Assembly (NCBI GenBank): GCA_029204225.1
Contig: CM055100.1
Span: forward strand, 22,817,810-22,881,809
Length of the DNA: 64,000 bases
Source of the DNA: Diphasiastrum complanatum
Lineage: Eukaryota; Streptophyta; Lycopodiopsida; Lycopodiales; Lycopodiaceae
Direction: 5' to 3'
Numbering within the stretch: the stretch's first letter is position 1; every line of letters begins with the position of its first letter. Below the pieces are notes generated by a model, which worked only from the letters and a program-made list of their open reading frames with translations, did not search any database and was not told the origin of the DNA. The translations under genes were made by a program, and so were the position numbers. Shown piece after piece: positions 1 to 10,498 of the stretch.

Positions 1-842
1 CTTTCTTAGAATTCTTTGACACCACGGATCAGTTTCGTGTTCGTGCCCTTCACAGTGATATGCTGGGAGTTACCAGGACTTCCGCGGACAGTTTGGGACC
101 TACTACGTCACATAGATGCACTGCGTTTCTGAAACGCGTTTCATAATCGCGTTCAGAAATGCGGTTCAGAAACGCGTTTCTGAAAAATACAAAAAAATTC
201 CAAAAACGTTTTTTTTATTTTTATTTTTTTGGTTTCTTTATGGGCAATATGGGTATCAGATGAAAGCTCTAATAAAGAGCATAATTACTGTGTAGTTTGT
301 CGACTGTTTCGGGTGCAGGATGGTCCAATTCATGTGCATTAATCCATGTTGGGTTCTGTCAAAGATAAAAATTCAAAACTAACCTCTAGCCTGTTCGTTA
401 CGATCACAAATGGTCCCAGTAAGTGTGTTTCCGCTCAGGGAGTTGGAAGGCCAAATCATGAAGAGGCCTTACCGTCGGGGCCGGTGTTACGAGCTCGTAA
501 CCAGTGCCGAACCCTAGGGAACACAGATAGGTCAGATACCACAGTCAGGGTCGTGTCCAGTGTACATGACCAACAGGGCAAGACAGTGTGAGTAGTGTGC
601 CCCAGCACGGTCCATAGCCATGGCAGGCCTAACACAGCCTAGGGACCCTGTCAGCAGGATAGGGCCCCCAGTTGGGTCCCGACGTGCAGTCGACCACGTC
701 AGTGCCACGTGGCCGACACTTGGCAGTTGCATGCTACCAGTCCTCACACTGGGCTAGGAGGGGCTTACTCTATATCAGGGAGTAGGCAAGGTTGGGTGGA
801 TCAGAGAGTGTTTGCCCTACTGTGGTGTTAGGATCTAGTACA
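1..842 (+). repeat. Partial 5' LTR of the gypsy element
   Basis: The sequence ends in CA at 842, one base before a primer-binding site, which fixes the LTR 3' end. A TATA-like ctctatatc lies near 766-774. The LTR start is not visible and probably lies left of the window. A cluster of GAAACGC/GCGTTTC half-sites lies at 121-190. The only open frames here are short and unlike any protein I know. Confidence 0.55.
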
Positions 843-843
843 C

Positions 844-856
844 TGGTATCAGAGCC
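844..856 (+). other. Primer-binding site (initiator tRNA-Met type)
   Basis: TGGTATCAGAGCC is complementary to the 3' end of plant initiator tRNA-Met, the usual minus-strand primer of many copia and gypsy elements. It sits one base after the LTR terminal CA. Confidence 0.85.
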
Positions 857-1644
857 ATCTCCATTCTAGGGAGTTCAGGACAGCAGTAGAGAAAGCTATC
901 AGAAGATAGGAAAGATTTCTCAGATTCTCAGGAAAGAATCGAGGAGGAAAAGCGCTGTAGGAACGGCTTTCAAATCCTTGAAATTTGCTGGGAATTTACA
1001 GTTGTTTGAGGCACAAATTCTTGTAGAGGCTCAGCGCTGAAAAATCAGGGATTTACCCTTGATTTTTATGTATCAATTGTGGATTTTTGAGCACATTTTA
1101 AATAGAAAACGTGGAGCAGGTCCAGCGCTGCCAAATTGGGTGGAAACTTCGAATTTGGAGTGAAATTTTCTGGAATTTGGAGCGGATCTGAGACAGAATC
1201 TTGGGTGCAGGTCCAGCGCTGAAGGTGTTGCTAGAAAATCAGATTTTGAGAGGGATTTTGGGTCTCAAAGTAAGCAAAACCAAGTAGCAACACTCCTGGT
1301 CAGGCAGCGAGGAAGGTCTTTGGCAGAAACCACAAGTTTGCAACTGTTTTTGGGTCCTAAAACGGGAATTTTGGAGCAAAAAGTATACACCTCAGACAGC
1401 GAGGGAAGGGCCCAAGACGATCAGAAGTTTGTTTCTTTTTCTTGGTACCTTGATCTCTGATTTTTCCGAACAGCAGATCTGAAAGCAGTGGAGGAAGAGC
1501 TGAAAGGGCTTTTCTTGATTCTCTCTGTGGAAGTACAGTTCTCAGAAAGAGCTAAGTTTTCTTTCCCTTCTTGTACAGTTGTAAATTAGTCTTTTAGACT
1601 TTTTTTCCTTCAGAAGTTAAGGTAGCTCTCTTTCAGTTCCGAAG
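857..1644 (+). other. Untranslated leader with about 91-bp periodic repeat
   Basis: This stretch between the primer site and gag has no convincing open frame. The motif AGCGCTG recurs at 951, 1033, 1124 and 1215, spacings of 82, 91 and 91 bases. The last two copies share the longer context GCAGGTCCAGCGCTG, which points to an old tandem duplication in the leader. Confidence 0.6.
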
Positions 1645-2511
1645 ATGACCACTCCTCAGGGACCTGATCAACCCCCGGAGAGAGGCTTCGACGAACTTGA
1701 AACAGAAGCCTTGACTTACAGAAAAGGGAAGGAACCCATGGAAGTAGAAGAACAGGAACAGTTCGCCAAAGAACTCGACGAACTGGTTACCAAGGAGCAG
1801 TTCCTCCAATTGGTAACAGAAGTGGATGAACTGAAGTTGGCATTAGCCAATTTCAAGTCCAGTGTGGACGACTCGTTCGCTGAACTCAAAAACTTGATTT
1901 TGAGTTCCGCGAAAGGAAGCCTTCCCTCCACTTCTCAGTTATCCCCTTCTCCACTTCCATCAGTTTCGGGTGAGACCTTACGGTCTCACCCCAGTGTTTT
2001 TAAAGATTTAAAGCCTCCTACTTTTAATGGGGAAGAGAAGGATAGAAATGCAGATATTCTACAAACCTTCCTCAGCAAATGGAAGAACATTCATGCTCTT
2101 AAACAGACCCCTGACCATTTGCAAGCAATTGAGGCCAGTCTTTCTTTAGGGCCTATGGCCTATAAGTGGTGGTTAAATCTCCAGGAGACTGGGCAGACTC
2201 CCCGGTCATGGAAAGCTTTTGAAGAAGCTTTCCTAAGAGAATTTCTACCAGAAAATGAACTGGATAGAGCCTGGGAAGCCTGGGAAAGAACAGTAATGGA
2301 TAAATCCCTCATCCAATATATCTCGCAGTATCGAGAAGCAATTTTAAAGATTAAAAATATGGATGACTATCAAAAAATCAGGGGATTTGTCCGTGGCCTC
2401 AAAGATGAATATAAAGTAGAGGTCCAGAGAAACTCGCCTACTACCCTTGAGCAAGCTCTCAGATATGCTCAAATCTATGATGATTCAGTGGGTAGGAAGA
2501 GAGCGAGATAG
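1645..2511 (+). pseudogene. gypsy gag (capsid part), ends at an in-frame UAG
   Basis: The 288-codon frame starts at an ATG after the leader. An acidic N-terminus with coiled-coil-like heptads (about residues 20-90) is followed by a Ser/Pro-rich linker. Residues from about 110 to 280 resemble the Retrotrans_gag capsid region of gypsy elements, with Trp/Leu-rich helices. The frame ends at TAG 2509-2511, but the same frame stays open straight after it into the zinc knuckle and protease, so gag and pol were one reading frame. The TAG is either a simple Gln-to-stop change or a read-through site. Confidence 0.85.
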
Positions 2512-3774
2512 CAACCACTTTCTGAGCAGCTTCCTCAGAAAGACTTTCAATTTAAAAAGAAATTTTTAAAAAGAAAGAAAGAAGATAAATTTAAAGGTGA
2601 AGCTCCTCAGAAACGCCCTTCACTCATACAGCCCTTAAAACCAGATGATTTTGAGAAAGCCAAACAAGAACGTTTGTGCTTTGTGTGTATGGGCAAGGGA
2701 CACACAGTCAGACAGTGTCCCAAGGGGCCTTTCACTAAAAAAGATAAAAAACAAGTTCATCTTGTTCAGACTGTATGTTTCCCCAGTAACTCGGCAGCTT
2801 CCGAGATCAAAGTGTATCATGAAGATCATGAACACTGTTGCCAGCTGACCTCTGCAATGCTAGCGAGACCCTTCAGCTTTGGGCCGCATGACCTAGTACG
2901 TATGCATGGGAAAGTTGGTAACCAGTCAGTAAGAGTCATGGTTGATGATGGGGCAACCCATAATTTCATCAACCACACCCTGCTTAAAAAGCTTAAACTA
3001 CCAGAAGTACCTAGTCAGCATAGGTACATAGTTTCATTAGCTAAGGGTGAAGATAAAAAAATATGGGAAACTATGGTAAGTAAGTTAAATCTTGGTATTC
3101 AGGGGTACCAAGATGAAATAAACTTTCAGATAATGCACCTGGATCGAACAGACATTGTTCTCGGGAGAGATTGGCTCTACAGTTTAGGACCTTCCCTCCA
3201 CAGAAACTATCAGGAGAACACCCTCAGCTTTCAGCATAAAGGCCGAGAGATCCAGTTGCATGGGGAGCATGATGTCCCCAACAGCCCTATGGTCTGCAGT
3301 TCAGAGCTTTGTCAGCTAATCGGAGACGAAGACCATCAGGTATTCTTATGTGACTTTCAGTTTATTCCTGAAGTTTCTATTTCCAGTTCTATTCAGCAAA
3401 AAATCAGTAAATTAGAAACTTTATTGTCTAAATTTAAAGATGTTTTTCCTGAAGATTTGCCACATGGTTTACCACCTAGCAGAGAGGTAGATCATGTAAT
3501 AAACCTAGTACCAGGTACAGCACCTGTTTCTAAACCTCCGTATCGGGTCAGCCGAACAGAGGATGAAGAAATAACTAGGCAGTTAACAGACTATCTTGGG
3601 AAAGGCCAAATTCAGACCAGTAGTTCACCATGGGCCTCACCAGTCCTATTGGTGAAAAAGAAGGAGGGGTCTATGCGTCTTTGCGTAGATTACAGAGCCC
3701 TCAATAAAGTCACAATTAAGAATAAATACCCTATGCCTCGGGCAGACGAGTTGTTTGATCAACGGTCATTATGA
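2512..3774 (+). pseudogene. gypsy pol part 1: zinc knuckle, protease, start of reverse transcriptase
   Basis: This frame continues that of gag. A Lys-rich segment leads to one CCHC knuckle ([14 protein letters not shown], from 2677). The retropepsin region reads [10 protein letters not shown] near 2940-2975, where most plant gypsy proteases have DSGATHNF; a second conserved block, DIVLGRDWL, follows near 3150. The reverse transcriptase begins with the [19 protein letters not shown] block and then hits a stop at 3774, caused by a deletion at about 3761 that shifts the frame. Confidence 0.88.
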
Positions 3775-5404
3775 GTTTAAGGTGATGCCATTTGGGCTCA
3801 CAAATGCTCCAGCTACCTTTATGACCTTGATGAACAGTGTCCCCAGACCATACTTGGGTAAGTTTGTAGTCGTATTTTTAGATGACATCCTCGTCTACAG
3901 CAAAACGAGGAAGGAGCATCTAAAACACCTCAGAAAGGTGTTTCGACTGCTCAGAAAGCATAAGCTTTATGCTAAACAATCCAAGTGTGAATTCTTCGTT
4001 GAAGAAGTAGCATATTTGGGTCACATTATCTCTTCAGATGGGATTAAGATGGAACCAAATAAGGTTAAAGCCATACTCAGTTGGCTGAGACCTCAGAATA
4101 TTTTGGAACTTCAAATCTTTCTTGGTCTGGCGGGATATTACAGACGATTTGTCAAGGAATATGCTCAGATAGCAGTCCCTATGACAAATCTTCTTAAGGG
4201 GAAGGGAAAGGAGTTCATTTGGGAGTCCGCACAACAGGAGAGCTTTGATGCTCTCAAAACAGCCTTAGCTACAGCACCAGTCTTAAAAGTCGTCGACCCC
4301 AATCAGCCATTTGTGGTCGAAACAGATGCTAGCGACTTTGCAGTAGGTGCTGTACTAACTCAGGGTGGACGACCAGTTGCGTTCGAGAGTAAAAAACTCG
4401 AGCCAGCTCAGACTAGGTACAGTGCCTATGAAAAGGAACTCTTTTCTATAGTCCATGCCCTTAAGACTTGGAGGCATTATTTGTATGGTGCCAACTTTGA
4501 GGTCCTGACAGACCATGAGAGTCTCAGATACCTTTGCAATCAACCTGAGCTTAGAGGTCGGAAAGCTTGTTGGGCAGAGTTGATGCAAGAGTTTGACATG
4601 TCTATCAGATATAGGCGTGGAAAATTCAATACAGTAGCAGATGCCCTTAGCAGAATGCCTATGATAAACGAGCTGAGTTTTACTCAGATTCGTAATGAGT
4701 TACTCGAGTCCTTGAGAGGGAAATGCCAGCATGATGCATTCTTCTCTATTATCTGGAACTCAGTCCAGAACAGACAGTTACAGACTCCAGAACCAGTTCC
4801 CGGGGCTGGTGCCAGTTCATCCAAGAATACGGCAGCTTCCGTTGAGGATGATGATGAGTCCGAGTATACGTCGTCAGATGACGTTGAGGATTCTGAGCCT
4901 GTATTACCCAAGCAAACCCCAGTGGTTGAGGGTCAGTTGACTCAAGGATTCAAATGGAAACAGTATTCCATTCAGGATGAGTACTTGCTCTATAGAGATA
5001 GCGTATGTGTCCCCAATTCAGAGGATTATAGGCAGCAGGTCCTATATGAATGTCATGACAATCCTAGCGCGGGACACCCAGGCATACAGAAGACCTATGA
5101 GCTTCTTCGTAGGCAATTTTTCTGGCCCAGTATGAAAAAGGACGTCCACCAGTATGTAACCAATTGCCAGAAATGTCAAGTAAATAAAGCAGAGCGTTTA
5201 AAGGCAGGAGGGTTGTTGCATCCCTTAGAAATACCAGCTGGTAAATGGGAGAGTATCTCCATGGATTTTATAGTAGGCCTGCCTAAAACCCAAAAGGGTA
5301 ATGACGCTATATGGGTCACAGTTGACCGTCTGACCAAAATGGCTCATTTTATTCCGACCAAAACAACCGTTAGAGCTCCAGAGTTAGCTAGGTACCGAAG
5401 TTAG
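3775..5404 (+). pseudogene. gypsy pol part 2: reverse transcriptase, RNase H, truncated integrase
   Basis: Another frame resumes at [19 protein letters not shown]. The catalytic [10 protein letters not shown] block is present near 3880, then the thumb ([15 protein letters not shown]). RNase H carries [13 protein letters not shown] near 4320 and VADALSRMP near 4650. An acidic Ser/Asp/Glu-rich spacer of about 60 residues follows. The integrase zinc finger ([10 protein letters not shown] ... CQKCQ) starts near 5050, and the core begins with [10 protein letters not shown] near 5265. The frame ends at 5404 in unrelated sequence, so the catalytic core is incomplete. Confidence 0.9.
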
Positions 5405-5775
5405 TACCAATTTTCTTATAATAGTATAGAAATCTATTTTAACCAAGTTAGCATAGATTTCTATTGTTAAGACTTCATAATTAGCATTTCAATTGCTATT
5501 GTAGAAGGATAGCTTTTGCTTTTCATTGTGGACAACCTCTATAAGAGTAGATGGGCGCCCACCTTCATTGTTATCTCAGTTTCCAGCTTATGAAGCATAG
5601 CTTCTTGCAATCTCTCTTCTTCTTCAGCTTGTGGTTGATGTTTTGTGTGATAACTAATAAGATTAGTCTACTCCGATTAGAGAATCTCTTCGATTCTAAC
5701 ACTTGGGCTGTCCAAGAATCAAGAAATGAGTGTTTCTTGATCCTTGGACTGTCAAAATGTTGTTAGATTAGTTTC
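5405..5775. other. Non-coding stretch with two hairpins
   Basis: I see no gene here. Inverted repeats at 5426-5437/5453-5464 (ATAGAAATCTAT, perfect) and at 5712-5726/5733-5747 (CCAAGAATCAAGAAA against its complement, 14 of 15) could fold into hairpins. They may be parts of a small inverted-repeat element or of an LTR; I cannot define its ends. Confidence 0.5.
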
Positions 5776-6315
5776 TTGTTCCTTCCGCCCACTCATCCAT
5801 CTCCACTACCTACTCTTGCCCGAGCACCCAAATACACATTTGATCCCATCTACATGCCACTATACCAACAGTCCTTGGCTTCGCTTTTACACTCTTCTCC
5901 TCATGACAGTCCAGTCGACATCCAGACTACTCTTCTCACCACCTCTCTCCACACTGCTGCTTCACTAACTTTCCCTACCAAATCCCATCCCAGTAAAACT
6001 CGACACACACCTCGACCATTGCACCCTTCGTGGTACGATACCGAGTGTCGTTCTCTTCGTCAGTCAGTAACCTATTCATGTATCCATGCTCCACATCTAT
6101 TTCAATCTTCTCGACGCTCTTACCACCGTGTTCTCCACCGTAAAAAGCGTGCCTATGATGATTCTGAAGGGAAACATCTTATTGACCTTCTTTTCAGTTC
6201 TTCCTCGGGTGCTTTTTGGTGTGAGTTCATTCCCCGTTCTCCACCACCTCTCCTGGAAGACCCCCGCATACACTTGTATACCATCCAGTTACGAATGAAG
6301 CCACAATTGATCTAG
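5776..6315 (+). pseudogene. Fragment resembling the linker of a non-LTR retrotransposon ORF2
   Basis: This is an open frame of about 180 residues. Its centre reads HPSWYDTECRSLRQ, followed about 35 residues later by SYHRVLHRKKRAYDD and then by GAFWCEF. The spacing W-x-D-x-EC-x-x-x-R, then Y...KKxxY, then FW is typical of the segment between endonuclease and reverse transcriptase in LINE-type ORF2 proteins. No endonuclease or reverse transcriptase core is seen beside it, so this is at most a fragment. The call rests on motif spacing only. The frame stops at 6315, beside the LTR of the next element. Confidence 0.4.
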
Positions 6316-6666
6316 AGCTAACCTATGAAAGCATCACATAAGCAAGACAGAAAGCATGAAAGAGAGACATTAAGGAGACTAAAGAGAGAGATCAATATCA
6401 CCCACTGAATGAAAGACTACAATGTTGCCCTATATATACCCTACCAATGAACTCTAAAGTAGGAATTCAAAAATAGAGGGAGAAAAATAGGAGGACCCCC
6501 ACTCCAAATCAATATGACCAAGTCCTAGAAATGTGACCAATAAGGCCCAAGGCCAGCCATATAGTCTAAGTGTCGATAATGAATAAAAAAGGGCCCAAGG
6601 CCTGCTTATGCATAAAGTAAAGGAAATGTAAATGGACGTGGCGAATGTAATGAGCCAAGTCCATAA
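6316..6666 (-). repeat. Probable 3' LTR of the minus-strand chromovirus relic
   Basis: On the minus strand a purine tract GGGGAGAG (6674-6667) precedes this segment, as a polypurine tract precedes a 3' LTR. Inside, a TATA box (tatatata, 6431-6438) is followed on the minus strand by a CT-rich leader. The outer end near 6316 is approximate and no target duplication was found. Confidence 0.5.
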
Positions 6667-8200
6667 CTCTCCCCGACACAAAAATAAGACCCAACTACCG
6701 AAAAGAAACTGGATCAAACAGCAGCAAGCCCTGGTGGATCAACAACTAGAGCAACATCTGACGTAGAGGAACCAACAAGTGCAGCAAGAGCACAAGCCCG
6801 ATCCGCAAGTGATGGTGTATGATAAAAGACATCAATAGGCTCCCATGTGGCCTCCTCAACAGGACGACCATCCCACTGGACCAGAAACTGAATCTGTCGG
6901 CGGCGTCGACTATGGTGCAAAAGAACCTGTAATATAGCAGCAGGTAAAAATGGAAACAACTCTAGAGCAATAAGAAACTCAGCATCACAAGGATCGTCAT
7001 CCTCAATAGCAGCACGTAATAAACTGACATGGAATACATCACAGGCACGTGTGGAAGCAAGAAGCTATAAGCAATATGTAACTGGACTAAGAACCTCCAA
7101 AATGTAATAAGGCCCATAATAACGTGGTGCAAGCTTCTCAGTAGAAGCATAGCCCTGGATAAAATGATGACGTGCAAACCGTAGGCGTATCCTTCCCAGA
7201 AGGAGTAACAAAATGGCGTAAATAATCCTCAAGGATCCTGTTAAGGACCTCAGACTGCCCATCAGAAGCAGAGTGATAAGCAGAACATCCAAGAAACGCA
7301 TAAGCTCTGTCCAGAATATGGATGTAAACTTACTATCCTGATCAAAAAGGATAGTACGAGGAAACCCATGCAGATGGAGAATTTCTGATAGGAACAAACG
7401 ACTGCTCTGCTATGATAGTACTGCGCAAACTGGAATGAAATGTGCCTGTTCTGAGAACCTATCAACTACCACCATACATGAATCATGACCACGCTGGTGG
7501 GTACGAGGAAGGCCAAGGATAAAGTCCGTAGATATATCAATCCACTGGCGATGAGGAATAGGTCAACTCTGGAGCAAACCAGCCGACTTAGCACGGGAGT
7601 ACTTATTACGAAGACAGAAAGGGTGGGTACGAATAAGTACAGCAAGCTCAGATCAAAAAGAGGGCCAATAGAAATGGTCCTTGAGACAAGCATAAGACTT
7701 CTGAAAACCAAAGTGACCCCCAACAGGGGATGAATGAGCATCCGACAACAATTGGGAACGGATACCCAAGGAACTAGGAATACAAAGAGAACCATAACGA
7801 TAGAGATGGTGGTCAACAATGGAGTAAACTTGATGAGGATGAGATGAAACAGGTGGAGCAAAACTATAAATATCGAGAAAATCAGAACATGTAAGGTATG
7901 CGGCAGGTAGATCATCAAACCATGTAGGAACAGTAGCAACAAGTGTATTCAACAAAGCTGGAAGACGAGACAATGCATCAGCAACAGTGTTAGCACGATC
8001 AGGACGATACAAATTAGAAAAATCAAAAGACTATAAAAACTGCAACCAACGAAACTGACGATCACTAAGATTACGCTGAGAAAAGAGATAACAAGAAACT
8101 TGATCTTAGCAACAGCAAAAGAACATTTAGACAACTTAGCAAATACATCCGGATAGGTTCTCCTGAAGAGTCTCACTAGGGGTAGGTGAATGTGTCATAA
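6667..8200 (-). pseudogene. Ty3/gypsy chromovirus pol relic with chromodomain
   Basis: Read on the minus strand from 8200 down, the order is: the end of reverse transcriptase (AKLSKCSFAVAKIKFL near 8110), the end of RNase H (LSDRQFRWLQFL, then [17 protein letters not shown] near 7960), the integrase zinc finger (GGHFGFQKSYACLKDHFYWPSF), core pieces ([15 protein letters not shown] near 7470; GFPRTILFDQDSKFTS near 7360), and a C-terminal chromodomain (QIQFLVQWDGRPVEEATWEP near 6860). Most of RNase H is deleted, and many frameshifts split the rest. The chromodomain places it among chromoviruses. Gag, protease and most of reverse transcriptase are absent. Confidence 0.85.
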
Positions 8201-8615
8201 TGAGGAAAATAAGAAATGCGAGACAAGACGCTAATCAAGTGGACGAACTGAAGGAGAGGACATAAGTCGTCACAACAGGTACGCCAATGAAAAGACGTGA
8301 CAAGGCCCACTAAAGAAGAAAAGAGGAAATGACAAATAGTGTAAGTAGTACCTCGCAACCGCAATCGAAAGCGTGCTGAAAACGGTAGTAAAATGGAGAG
8401 GTATCGGGCAGCCACCAAATTTTAGATGCCCTGTATACTATGAGATCAGAGGGAGATATCACTGCTTCTTTCGAGACATGCCTACTACTCTACGCTCTTT
8501 CACAGCCTATGAGGATCCACGGTGTGTCACTTTGATGGTACGCAAGATGTTCATACTGTGGAGAGATCTATACAGGACATCCCATCATTTCACCTCTCAA
8601 TCACTGATCATTTCT

Positions 8616-8619
<4 letters not shown>
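8201..8619. other. No recognisable gene
   Basis: I see only weak, short frames between the chromovirus relic and the (TC)n tract. Confidence 0.4.

Positions 8620-8652
<33 letters not shown>
8620..8652 (+). repeat. (TC)n microsatellite
   Basis: About 33 bases of TC dinucleotide, the shortest of five long TC tracts in the window. Confidence 0.95.
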
Positions 8653-8654
<2 letters not shown>

Positions 8655-8957
8655 AACCTCTATGCCATTTTTGCATCCACAGCTCAATCTTCTAAAAACA
8701 GCTCAATACCCCAACCATGTATCAACAATCACGGTAGCATACCTTCTGCAAGCCCATAATTGTTTGCATGCACGGTGGAATCTAATCAACAATTTGCCAC
8801 CCTTGATTGTTATAACAACTAGTGAAACTTTTCCCATAGCGAGCTCAAGGATTGTTTCCACATACCATGACAGAAAATTTTTAAAAATAGTTATGGACAT
8901 TTTATTTCCAAGAAGGCCTTATCAATGCTCACAATTTAGATCAAACTTTGTAGACCT

Positions 8958-9393
8958 CATAGAATTTAAGACCGTGGACAGTTCACCATGGTTCTTAGAA
9001 CCGTAAGGTTCACCCAAAATTTAAGGCTGAACCGTGGTGAACCGTCCAATTAATTGATTAATTATTCTTTTAGTTTCCCACCCCAAAAAATAGCCCAAAA
9101 ATATGCAAAAAAAGGCCAAAAAAATCTGTGAAATCTGTGTACCGCCAAAAATCTATGAAATCATCTGTGAAATCTGTAAAATCATCTCTGAAATCATTTG
9201 AATCTGTGAAATCTGTGTAATGCCAAAAATCTGTGAAATCTGTGAAATGAGGACCCAAAATGCCTTGGGAGGGGTTTTCGGGGGAAAATGGAAATTAATC
9301 TATCAATTAATTTATTAATTAATTAGAGGAACCTTACCACGGTTCACCCCACTGTTCTCAGGACCAACGATTCTGAGAACCGTGGGTTCTATG
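8958..9393. mobile_element. hAT-type MITE with 8-bp target site duplication
   Basis: The 436-bp segment is flanked by identical 8-mers GTAGACCT at 8950-8957 and 9394-9401. Its ends are inverted: CATAGAATTTAAGACCG on the left, and the complement of the right end reads CATAGAACCCACGG. Imperfect inverted repetition (GAACCGTGG, GGTTCACC and AATTAATT blocks) continues for roughly 100 bp on each side. Eight-base duplications are the hallmark of the hAT superfamily. The centre (about 9127-9250) is a short satellite of the unit CTGTGAAAT. There is no transposase, so the element is non-autonomous. Confidence 0.75.
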
Positions 9394-9595
9394 GTAGACC
9401 TTGAGATTAAAAAGAACTTGTCAACCACTACACTTTTCTAGGAATCTTTGTGTTTTGCAAAACAATTTGGGTTTTTCATTAACAAATTCCCAAAATACCA
9501 CAATTATGACAAGGCATTTGTGGTATATATTACTATATAACAATGTTCTCGTTTACCTTATAGTTAACAATGATTTTCATGAGCTCCATAGTTGT

Positions 9596-9906
9596 AGATT
9601 TGAAGCTCCTGGCCTAACGGTCTCATGTCCGCATGTATTGCTTTATGCTTGGTATTTGGAAAGGATTTTCCAGTGAACTTACCATCAGTTCAACTATCGA
9701 TGATTTGTAGCTCAGCCAAATGGCCTCACTCTTTCCGTGCATTTATGAAGAGTTTTCTAGTAACCTTTCCATTGGGCAATTGTTGCTGATTTGTGGCTTG
9801 GCCAAACAGCCTCACGTTTTACTTTATGCTTAAAAGAATTTTGTAGTGAACTGTCAACCAGGTGCAATTGTTGTTAATTTATGGCTCGGCATTGTGGCCT
9901 GGCATT
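9596..9906 (+). repeat. Degenerate tandem repeat, unit about 85-95 bp
   Basis: At least three diverged units can be aligned by eye. Each carries a block like GATTTGTAGCTCAGCCAAATG, GGCCTCAC (variants GCCAAACAGCCTCAC and GGTCTCATG), then TTTATGCTT and a block like AGGATTTTCCAGTGAACT. No frame stays open through the units, so I read it as non-coding. I do not recognise the family. Confidence 0.5.
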
Positions 9907-10336
9907 CTAGCTTGTCGACCAGAAAATCCATTTCCCAAAATATAAAATTCAACCCAACAAAACAAAAAATTCAACCGCAAAAGATAGAGCAAAAGATCAA
10001 GTCCGTACAACTAGATTATTTTGAAGACCTCGATACAGGTTCTGGGCCCATTCCAATTTTCCCTTTATCTGCTGATAAAAATTAAATTTTTTCTGTGTTA
10101 TAATATATCTGCTATGAGAATCTAGAATTTGGAATAATATTGTTCCCTCAAGAGCAACTACCGTTTATATTGTGGACCATACTATAAAGGAAAAATTGGC
10201 TCAAAATACGAAGCAAGGCACACAATCAATCTGAAAAAGACCGAGAATTAACCTTCGCAACAGCAAGAATTGCAGCTTACTCTTTTATTATTAAGGACGA
10301 ACAGTAACAGTATGAGGGAAATTATTGGCGAAACTA
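9907..10336. other. No gene; short imperfect direct repeat
   Basis: A segment around 10247-10290 (GCAACAGCAAGAATTGCAGC) is echoed around 10345-10395 (CACAACAGCAAGAAATCGAA), about 100 bases apart. Nothing else is recognised. Confidence 0.35.
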
Positions 10337-10498
10337 AGAATCAGCCTTCACAACAGCAAGAAATCGAATTCTGCTCTTTGATTTTTGCAGAAACCATTGC
10401 AAGTTATAGCTTGAAAATAATAGATTTAGCGGAATTACAACAAAATCCATAAGGAATGCAATTTTTCTCCTCACCAGCAGAGAAAAACGAGAAGCCAT
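10337..10498 (-). CDS. Weak candidate first exon of an unknown gene
   Basis: A minus-strand ATG at 10498 opens 54 codons starting MASRFSLLVRRK, a Ser/Arg-rich start like an organelle targeting peptide. A GTGAGG donor-like site directly follows codon 8, so the exon could end at 10475. Upstream on the minus strand lie an A/G-rich leader, a TATA-like stretch near 10610-10625 and an ABRE/G-box at 10694-10704. No downstream exon was found towards lower coordinates. It may be a gene start cut off by repeats, or chance. Confidence 0.25.

Larger units (their letters stand above)
1..5404 (+). mobile_element. Ty3/gypsy chromovirus-like retrotransposon, left- and right-truncated
   Basis: The parts run in the order LTR fragment, primer site, leader, gag, zinc knuckle, protease, reverse transcriptase, RNase H, integrase zinc finger and start of the integrase core. 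This is the plant Ty3/gypsy order (RNase H before integrase). The integrase breaks off soon after its first catalytic Asp region near 5390, so the rest of integrase, any chromodomain and the 3' LTR are missing. The LTNAPATF and [10 protein letters not shown] motifs resemble chromoviruses, but the clade is inferred. A frameshifting deletion in the reverse transcriptase and a stop after gag make the copy defective. Confidence 0.9.

Noticed and set aside
346-591. 81-codon frame near the window start
   Set aside because: It lies inside the partial LTR and has no recognisable motif.
846-860. TGGTATCAGAGC motifs as tRNA gene parts
   Set aside because: Only about 12 bases match tRNA; no acceptor stem, loops or box A/B nearby. 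They are primer sites.
9070-9258. Minus-strand frame with repeated Asp-Phe-Thr
   Set aside because: It is the CTGTGAAAT satellite inside the MITE read in one frame; no protein evidence.
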